Assembly (NCBI RefSeq): GCF_000003815.2
Contig: NC_049995.1
Span: 15,352,125-15,379,255, forward strand
Length of the DNA stretch: 27,131 bases
Direction: 5' to 3'
From: Branchiostoma floridae
Taxonomy: Eukaryota > Chordata > Leptocardii > Amphioxiformes > Branchiostomatidae
Shown here: positions 1 to 10,300 of the stretch, in pieces
Layout: each line of letters begins with the position of its first letter
How positions within the stretch are numbered: the first letter of the stretch is position 1
The notes under the pieces: model-generated
Database searches by the model: none
Seen by the model: the letters and a program-made list of their open reading frames with translations, nothing else
What the model was told of the DNA's origin: nothing
Position numbers and translations under genes: made by a program

Positions 1-14
1 ATTTATTCCTTCAG

Positions 15-1302
15 TTTGTGGAGTCAAACTTCAACCCGTTCGAGTACTCGAACAACTCTCAGGAGATTCGCACTGACGTCACGGGTCTGGAGGTGAAGTG
101 CGGAGACCGGACCATTCCGGTTTCCGGTTTGAGTGAACCCATTGACATCCTAACAAGACGGAAGAATGAGAGTCTTAACGGATCCGTATTTATCTTCGAA
201 GCGTCAGCGGCCATTGGCAACCTGACGGTAAGTTAGCTTCCAGCTAAGGCTTAGGCTCCAATGAACCGATCCTGTCGAACGTCATATCGAACAAATAGAA
301 CCCCTATTCTATTTCGAACACCTCCGTCAAAAACTGCCACAGCAGAGACTTGAGACAGGACAGAAATGGCTATTTTTGACGGAGGCGTTCGAAATAGAAC
401 CATGATCGAACAGGGGGCGGGGTTTTGGGATCGGTCCATTGGAAAAGGAGTTCACGGGCTGTTTTTTGCACTTTCGGGCGTGGCCCCGTGGGACACATTG
501 CATCTCCTGGGGTATTTTTTGGCCCGGTCAGACTTAAGATAAACCTGGGACCCGTGTCTGGAGAGAGCCATACCTCAGGCACGTTAAAGAACCCACCACA
601 CGTGCGATGGTGCGGTGTGAGTGGTTCAAAACCTACAGTACCTTGGCCGCACCAGGGGCAATTACTGTCGTATTGAGGTCACCTGAGTGGCGCCGAATAG
701 CAGCTCTCTCCATACCCTTGCGATTTATTGTAAGCTCCTCGCAATTCAGCCCCTGGCTACAAAGAGTGAGTAGTCGGCCCACCCAATAACCAGATAACCA
801 TAACCAAAACAAATAGATGCCGCCCCAGACACTTTTGATGTATCCCCGCCTGTTGTAAGCTTCTTGCAATTCAGTCCCTGGCTGCGAAAAGAGAGGAGTC
901 AGCCCACCCAATGATAATCTTTCAAGGTGGGCTTTACTTATAATTAGTCAGCTGAGGCACAAAGCTACAATTGAGTAGTGGCATTTATTCATCTATTCGT
1001 TCCTGTGCTTCAGGTGTTCGAGTTTCTTGTTGGGATGGAACAGTCAACTTTGGGCTTCTACATCGACTTCAATTCGACCCGATTTCCCCAAGACGTTTCC
1101 TTTTTTCTTTGCAAAGACTGTGTGCCAACCCAAGACGCCTTCAACTGGACGGCCACACTGCCCGTTTCTGAAGACCAGATAGTCTCAGTTCCGTGGATAA
1201 ACGGAACGAACCTCACCTCCAGCCCCTACCAGTGGCTGCTGCATGGGGAGGAAGTGGGCATCACGGAGTATGACGTCGGAAACCTAACAACATTTGGAAT
1301 CG
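15..1302 (+). CDS. Gene 1 exons 1-2: extracellular region before the GPS
   Basis: Exon 1 (15-227) begins FVESNFNPFEY and ends GNLT. Exon 2 (1014-1302) begins VFEFLVGMEQS and ends TTFGI in phase 1. Both carry N-glycosylation sequons (NES, NGS, NLT, NST, NWT, NGT), as expected of ectodomain. Exon 2 has a CKDC pair. They precede the GPS directly, so they should be part of the GAIN-like fold that supports autoproteolysis; that is inferred from position. Both are bounded by AG acceptors and GT donors (gtaagt at 228, gtaatt at 1303). Confidence 0.85.
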
Positions 1303-4300
1303 GTAATTTGGTTCATCTATCTTTCTCTCAGCTTTGTTGCAATAGAATGCAGTAGACCGATCCAGAGGCCCCGCGCACTGTTCGACCGTGCTTCGATTTC
1401 GAACACATCGCCTACGAACCATGCCCACAGTTCGATCATGGTTCGATTTCGAACACCTCCGTTCGACCTCCGCCCACTGTTCGATCATGGTTCTATTTCG
1501 AACACCTCCGTTCGAATCCCGCCCACTGCTCGATCATGGTTCTATTTCGAACACCTCCGTTCGAACCCCGCCCACTGATCGATCATAGATCTATTTCCAA
1601 CACATCCGTTCGAACCCCGCCCACAGTAACCCGCTGTCGTTTTTGTTTGTTTTTTTTCAAAAATATCAATTAATAATGTTGAGCCTTTTTTTGTATCACC
1701 ACAGGAGTGCAGTTTGGCTCTGATTTGGACTTAGACGAAGAAGAAATTGTCGACTTTACTTTGACTGTCTTTGAATCATCTTGCGTTTACTTCGACGAAG
1801 AAGTCGACTTGTGGCACAGCGATGGATGTGAAGTGCGTCATTTTATTACGTCATTATCAACGATTATAATGTCAATCATGTCAATCACTGGCAATGTATC
1901 ATAATCCACCTTTTGCTACGGTCCCGTTTTATTGATTGATTGGTTGATTTATTGATTAATTGAAAAAAAAATCTCGCCTCGTCCTTTGTCTACATTTACA
2001 TAATGTTCAATGTCAAGGATCGCTTTGAAAACTATCTCAGGGGCCTTCAAATTTAACATATAACCCACAATCCCTGCCGTTGCACATGCGCGCTCGAAAT
2101 TTTGAAAAAGCTTATTGTTGATGACCCTTTCCTACAGGTCGGCCCGCTGACCAACATGACGCATATCCACTGTCGGTGTGATCACCTGACCAAGTTTGCC
2201 GGGTTTGTTCCGCCCAACCCGCTCAACATCGCGGAGGCGCTGTCCGCAAACGTCCTGGAGAACCCTTCGGGAATGGGTCTGGTTCTGGCCGTGTTCGGGC
2301 TGTACCTGTTCGGGATACTCTTCGCAAGAAAGGCTGACAGAAGAGACTTACAAAAGGTACTATATTGAGATAATTAGACTCCTGAGGATGTCCTCAAAAT
2401 GCTATTTAGTCTTAGGCTCTTGATTTTTGTTCCAATAACCTGTTGTAAGACAAAAATATATGCAATATTGTATGACACCAAGAAGACGCCATAAAAAGCT
2501 ACAGAACCCATTTACGCTCTTTATCCTTCCCGCCTTGTCCTCCGTTGCTCTAGGTAGGTCTTCAAGACTGCAGCATACATATTTACATAGTTGTGACCAG
2601 CTCCTAGATTTTAACCGTTGCTGTGTTTTATTTGGAATAGGCTGGAGTGGGAATACTTCCGGGTCATACTTTGAACCCACGGAAAGAATGTCAATACGTC
2701 ATCACTGTGTACACCGGCTTCCGGGGGAATGCTGGGACAACTGCTGAGGTAGTTTAGTAAATTATCTTCATCTGTCTGCAAAGACAAAATGAGAGAAACT
2801 GGGCTTGCTTCTGCGGTCGTTCTTACAGGCCTATAGCAATGCAATGGCCAAGTGGGTTGTATTTACCTGGCATTCAGGTCTGAGTTTGATCCCCGGCCGA
2901 GTCATACCAAAGACTTTAAAAATGACGCATGTGGACCAGCCCCCTGCTGTAGTGCTTGCACAAAAGTTGTGTGGACCAAGGCTACAGAAAGGGAATGGGC
3001 GCCGCCCTATGCACCCTGGTGCGGGAAGGACGTAAACTTTTCTTGATGGTGTATAATGTTTTCTTAGGTAACAATAGTCCTCGGCGGACTCACCAACGAG
3101 AGCACCCCCTTCAAACTGCGGGACGAAAAGCGGGTTCTGTTTGAGAAGGGAAGCGTGGACTCATTTCTCCTGTCTACAGAAGAACCACTGGGAGAGCTCT
3201 CCCATCTGCGCGTGTGGCACAATAACAAAGGCTACAGTCCGGGATGGTGAGTCGCTTTTTCATACGCCAACAATGAAAGTTCTATTGCAAATTCAGGAAG
3301 TTTTCAACCGATCCGGAACGCCCGAAATGAACGTTATTGCGAAGTAACGTAAATTATTTGTATATCAGTGAAGACAATTTTGATCTGCAGAATCGTCAAC
3401 AGGGACATCTACACACAATTTTTCATGCTTTGTTCGCAGGTTTTTGAGCCAGATTGTGGTGACGAACAGAGCAACAAACAACACAACGTATTTTCTGTGT
3501 AACAGGTGGGTTCTCAACACTCGAGAACGACATCATTCCTAAAGTATATCTCATTGTGACATTTCATTGTTACAGGGGTCGTGTGGTGTCGTATGACTTA
3601 ACAGCAGGGGGGTTCGTCCATAATCCTGTGTTTAAACCCTTTGATACGCCGACGGTCATCTTGTGCTATTGGAAAATGCATTTTATACAACATTCCTAAC
3701 TTCACTTATTTGGCACTCATAACATAAACGTAATGTCGTTCTCCGTAGATGGCTGTCTGTTGAGGAGGATGACGGGAAGGTCCACCGGATCATTCCCAGG
3801 GCTGTACCGGAGGACCTGAAGAAGTTCCGCAACTTGTTCCTGGCCAAAAGTGCAAGGTAGAGAATCAATTTGAATTAATCAATCAATCAATCACTTAATC
3901 AATCAACCAATTATCCAAATCATCACCTGCTGATGCATGGCCGCAGCTGTTTGTCTACAAGAAATATACTCAAGGACGCCTGAAAAAAAAACAGCAGGGT
4001 GAATAAATGAATGAATGAATAAATAAATAAATGGATGAAGGAATGAATGGATGGATGGGTGGATGAATAGACGAGTAGATGAATGAATGACACAATGAAT
4101 GGATGATATTATTTAATGAGATTTCTGTTTCACCAGGGACATGAATGACGGCCACATGTGGTTCTCGGTGGTTGGCCGCCCTGCCCGGAGCCCGTTCACC
4201 CGTGTCCAGCGCCTGTCCTGCTGCCTGACGCTGCTCTACAGCACCATGCTCACCAACATCATGTTCTTCGGCCGCGGGGACGACTTTGAGCCGCCAGAAC

Positions 4301-7300
4301 CAATCAGATTCGCTGGGGTGGAGATCAACCCGCCCATTTCACTACCGCAGGTATAAGGAAATGATAGAACTTTATTCTGAACACTCAATTGGAGTGAGTG
4401 GAGTGCGTTCTATCTAATCGATGGAAGCCTGTGTGATACGGAAAACTATCACCCTGTTCAGAACACCTGTATGGAACGTTATCATTTATTGACATAAATA
4501 TCAATACCACAGGGTCCAAAAAAGGTACAAGTACAGTTTGTATTAAGAAAAACATACACGATAAGCATAAAATTCCATGTCGAAACTAATCTTTGTGATT
4601 TCAGATCATGATCGGCGTACAGAGCGCTGCCATCATCCTACCTGTAAATGTTCTCATCGCCTTCCTGTTCCGTAACTCCGGTCCGCGCGGCGCTAAGGAT
4701 ATCGACAAGAAGGAAGGGGCGGAAGGAAGTGGAAAGGCCAAATCATCGCTGCCCTGGTGGACTGCCTATATAGGTATTTTTCGATTGTGCTCTTTTCGCT
4801 TAGAATTATAGAGTGTTTAACTGACGAAAGTTAGTGGATGCTACCTGAAACGATGATTTTACCGTTTCCAAACTCATATCAAGCATATTAAGTTGTCTAA
4901 GTTGAGTGGGCCGCTACTTGTCTTTATGTGTTTGTTCAATACATGTTCTATACTTTTCTCTTCAGGCTGGCTGCTCGTGTGGTCCGCTAGTTTCGTGGCG
5001 GCGTTCTTCACCGTGCTGTACACCCTGAGTTTTCTGTACCGTTACCCACTCTTAATATCTATATTACATGTTTACACAATGGTTTTCCTCTATAGGCTGG
5101 TTGCTAGTGTGGTCGGCGAGTTTCGTGGCGGCGTTCTTCACCGTGCTGTACACCCCGAGTTTTCTGTACCGGCACCCACTCTTAATATCTATATTATATG
5201 TTTACACAATGGTTTTCCTCTATAGGCTGGTTGCTAGTGTGGTCGGCGAGTTTCGTGGCGGCGTTCTTCACCGTGCTGTACACCCTGAGTTTCGGCCGGG
5301 CGAAGGCGGAGGCCTGGCTCGTGACCTTTCTGACGTCATTCGTGACCGACCTGTTCCTGATGCAGCCCTTCAAGCTACTCATCGTGGCTGTTATCTTTGC
5401 CTTGATTTCAAAGGTATCGTATTTTACAAAACTTCTCAGCTCGCTATCTCCTAGCAAAATAATTTCCATTAACTTCATTTCGACAATTCATGACTCTTCT
5501 TCAGCTTCACTAGAATGAACTGGCAAAACGAATCACAACTAGTACATCTAACTGCAGCTGGTATAAAGTTTTACAGAACGTCTCTGGCTTGCATCGTTAT
5601 ACTGTCACGTATACCAGTCTCAAAGTCCTTCTACAGCGACAGCTTCATTCCTTACTGCCAAACGATGGAACTCTCCTGATGACAACTGTTTTCTTCTTGT
5701 GCACAAGCTTCAAACCTTGCAATTGTTAATCGATAGCTCCAAGCAAAATAATTTCCAACGTCCATCAACTTATTTCCTAGAAGTAATCAAATGACCTTAC
5801 ATTGAACAGGGTAAAATTCGGAGATTGCCTCCGTAGCGTTACGTTTCGAGTGACGTCCATCACTCTTCTTATCTTCAGCGTCACTAGAATGAATTGGCAG
5901 AACAAATTACACCTAACGGAAAAGAACGACTAAACATGTCAAAGTCACTTACTCGTAAGGATGGTCTGTATAGTAATCTCCGAATCTTATACAGTTTTTT
6001 ATTTTATTTTTGAATGTAGTATACCTTCTGGTTAACCATGTTTCCAACATAAACAGACGCCTGTCGAAGACGATGAGCCTGCCGCCGAACCGCTTGAGCC
6101 TGGTGAAGAATTTCTTCAGTCCAGAACACCGGACTCCAACGACAAGGTGTGCATTTTTCTGCCATACGTAAAAAAAAGACAATATACATAATTGTTATAG
6201 TGTTGAAGATGCAACGTTCTTGAAAATAAAATGAGAAGGCATGCGTACTCTGAACCATATACTTGCACTATAGTGTGGTCTAGATCTATCAAAATTTAGT
6301 GGAATACTATGCGTAAAATAAACGTTTTGTGTTTTGCCAGTGTACCATGATGCGATGGCAGACAGCGTCAGGGTGGAAGCGGTACCTCTGGAAGGACAGA
6401 CCAGAATATTTGGGTGTTCAGACGATACAGGTGTGTTTCAGTTACTGTATTGGCGCAACAAGACCTTTTATAAAAAGCATATGCTTGTTGCCCCATAATT
6501 GGACTTGTGTAAAGACCAAAGTCTAGATCGGTTCTTTGCATCTTTTGCTTTTGGACAGACAAGGACAATGTTGTATTGCACTCATGTTGATAATGTTAAC
6601 AGTTATGGCTACCTCACTAGTGTCACTTCTATAAGTACAGTCATAGGCTATGGCACAACAATCTTGCGCATTTTGGTCTGACTATCCCCAAAGAAGAAAA
6701 AAAATTTGGTTACTCAAATCTGTTAGTTTCTTTTATGACTAATTGAACATACTTTAAAATGTTGGCGTTGTATGAATCTGATTTCGGTTCTGCTATGTAG
6801 GGTTCCGAAATTGGTAGGTTCGACTCACCACCAGACGAAGCCATTCTTGCTGAGCAGCGTCAGAAGAGCGCAGAGAAACGCAAAAGGCGTGCCGCCGTAA
6901 TGGAGGTTCTGATGTTCGCGCTCTTCATCGCTGTTGTCATGGCGACATCATACGGGGACCGAAGCCCCATGGCGTTCTACATGACACAAAATGTCGGGAG
7001 GCAGATACTGGAGACTGGCGACGTCGGGTTCTTTGAGGTGGGAACTCACTCACCTACTCGAGCAATCACTCACTCACTCACTCAATCATTCAATCACTTA
7101 CTCAATCACTCACTCACTCGAAATAGAACTACAATTATTTACAAACATCAAGCCTTCAGTATTTGAGAGTGTGGGTTTCTAGACACTTTCAGGGTATGAA
7201 ATTCTAAATTGCATAGCTATTCATAGTTTAAAAAATGTGAACCCGAAATCCAGTTAAGGCACAGAAGGAAGGTAGTGGATGGTAACTGAAACGTCTGGTG

Positions 7301-10300
7301 GTTTACAAAACTCACCCTGTGGCTTGACTAACTATTATCCTGCGTATCTCACTACCTTGATGTCTTACCTTCGTAGATGTACTCTCTGTGACGTGATAAC
7401 CTGGTCCGTACTTTTGTAGATCGATGACATCCCGTCGTGTTGGACCTGGATCACAACCGGGTTTCTGCCCGCCCTCCACGTGAGAAGCTGGTACAGCGGC
7501 AGAGTCAGTCCGGACGCCATGTTACTTGAGGACATGGTCACCTACCCGCTTGGTCCTGTACAGCTGCGGCAGGTGCGGGTAGAGCCAGGTAAGCTTAAGG
7601 AAATGTCGTTTCGTTGATGAATTCATGAAAGAATAAAGCCATTTACGTTCTCAGAAGCTAGGCACAGGTCAAGAAAGTAATTCTACAATTGGTGATATAA
7701 GAATGTGGCATCTTTCTATGTCCATTTACAGGTTCAGCTTCTTCTCTTAAGCTTAGAAAGTTGTAAATTTAATGGCAGCTATAGCTTTAAGTGCATGGAC
7801 TTGTGTTAGAAACTGCACTTAACCTTATTCATAATGACTTCTACCAACACAAATTAAGTTATTTTAATTTCAATCTTAATTTGTGTGGTCTGCACAATCA
7901 TAGGACAACACTGTGCACCGCCCAAGCAAATGCTGAACGTGACATCGCGCTGTAGCGTGCCGTATTCCCTTAGTCTGGCCGATACTCATAACTACACCCT
8001 TCGGTGGGTTCCCGTCAACACGACAGCAAACGGGACAGACGACACAGTCTGTAGTCCCTCCAGCCCGCAAACATCTCGCGAATTACACAACTGTGCGAAC
8101 AACGTGAGCCCATGGAGGTATACTTACGCTTCACTCACAGATGGTAAGTGTAGTCAGGTTTGTGGACGTCGTGTGGCGCAGCTGGTAGTAGTTGGCTCGG
8201 AATCTAGAGGTCCCGAGTTCGATACTCAACGTGCCCCCGATGTTGTACCCACTTAACACGACGTCCCTTATTTAACAACTTCACCCAGGTTTAAAAATCG
8301 GTACCTAACTTCGTTCGGGGAGGTTAAGGACTAACTTTATCCTTTGTTTGTACTGTGTATGTGGCACAGTTAAAATGAGTTACTAACGCTACATTTTGCT
8401 CATCTGTCCCAAAGCAAATAAAAGAAATAATCACGAATGCCTTTGCCTCCAGGAGTCCCTTACTTCGGACAGCACGGCTCGTACATCGGGGGTGGCTACA
8501 TCGCTTGGCTCGGAACTACCGAAGAGTCCATGTCCTTTCTACAACGGCAACGTTGGTTGGATGAGAACAGCCGCGCAGTTTTCATCGAGCTTATCCTGTA
8601 CAATCCGCACGTGAATCTGTTTTCGGTTGTGTCGTTGGTTGTGGAGTTCACCAATCTCGGGGCAGTTTACAAGAGTTCGGAGATAGTCACTGTTAGACTC
8701 ATACAGCATGACGTCATCTTACTTCTGGTCATGAGAGGGGTGCTGGCGCTGTTTCTATTGTACTTTGTATTTCGCGAAGGTACGTGCAAAAGTTTTCATA
8801 TCTATAATTCTCCCATTTTCTCAATGCTCCAGTCAAAGCACCAGTCTTCAGCTTAGCAGCGGTAATGTCAGTCATCAAATGACAGAACGCTATCTCCTTC
8901 CTTCTTTTGAGGATACCAACTTCAACTTGCTGAAGACTTCTGTATCTTATATACCGACTGTAAGGCTTGTAATCTTCAAGCAGATTCCTCCGGTGGCATA
9001 AAATAGTAACATAAGCTGGGAAGNNNNNNNNNNNNNNNNNNNNNNNNNNNNNNNNNNNNNNNNNNNNNNNNNNNNNNNNNNNNNNNNNNNNNNNNNNNNN
9101 NNNNNNNNNNNNNNNNNNNNNNNNNNNNNNNNNNNNNNNNNNNNNNNNNNNNNNNNNNNNNNNNNNNNNNNNNNNNNNNNNNNNNNNNNNNNNNNNNNNN
9201 NNNNNNNNNNNNNNNNNNNNNNNNNNNACCCCTCTGCCGGCTGAAGTCCTTCCCCAGCTTATGTTACTGTTTTATGCCACCGGAGGAATCTGCTTGGAGA
9301 TTAAAGGCTTGCACCATCGCACACCGGGGCATGCCCCTACTCTTTTACGAAAGCTGTGCTGGGTTCTTTAACGTACGTGGGCTGTGGCACTCTCCGAACA
9401 TGGGACGGTCCTAGCCGAAGCAAGGTACTCATTTCCATCTGAGTTAAGTGAGGAAAGTCGTGTTAAGTGGCGTGCCTAAGGGTACAGGATCGGTGACATG
9501 GCAGGATTCGAACTTTTGCTCATGTTGTTCTTTTGTACATTACGTTTTAGGGAAGTCTTTGATGTCACGACCACTGGAGTACCTTTGCGAGTTCTGGAGC
9601 TGGGTAGAACTTCTCGTGGTTACCGTCGGTTTCTCAACACTCGTCATCTACTTCTACACACAGAACATCATAGACGAGGTGGCAGAACAACGGAGGAAGG
9701 GCAACTCCGTATTCCATCTGTATAAAAGCGCTGTCAGTTGGTTCCAGATCTCTACCTATCTACAAGGGTTTCTTATCTGCTGCGCTACGTTAAAGTTTAT
9801 CCGCCTTCTGCGCTTCAACTCCCACGTCTACGCCTTGTCTATGACGATGAAGAAGTCCCTCAAACCCCTAATGTCTTTCATGTTTTCTGTGGCTGTCATT
9901 CTTTTGGCTTTTATCATAATGATGGCTTTAACACACGGCTCAAATAGCAATGAGTACAAGAACCTAAGTTCCAGTCTTCAAAGTCTTCTTCTGATGATGT
10001 TGGGTAGTTTTGACTTTGACGCCCTGTCCTCGGGCCATAGAATACTCGGCCCACTGATCTTCTTCTCCTACCAGGTTGTTATGCAGTTCTTCCTGCTTAC
10101 TATCTTCATGGTGATTCTTTTTGAAGTGTACGAGAACGGAGACTGGACGACAAACCCTTACGATATCGGCTTTACTGCCTTTCTCAAGGAAACGGCAGCA
10201 GAATCCGCTGAAAAGATCAGAGGAACTTCCCTCAAAAGTAACAAACCCAGGAGGGGAAGAAGTTTTTCGACCGATATGATTCCGAAGATAAATCGTGGCA

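Noticed and set aside
1381-1625. CRISPR-like array
   Set aside because: The 49-bp units are contiguous without unique spacers, begin with a foldback element terminus, and lie in a eukaryotic intron.
4966-5225. Copies 1 and 2 of the exon 11 start as mutually exclusive exons
   Set aside because: Neither copy has a convincing donor or its own downstream half; read-through hits TAG at 5223-5225. Alternative acceptor use cannot be excluded without RNA, so only the decoy reading is kept.
8165-8240. Functional tRNA gene
   Set aside because: A and B boxes are present, but I cannot complete an acceptor stem and cloverleaf, and the locus is intronic with no terminator run of T at the expected place. 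A SINE head is more likely.
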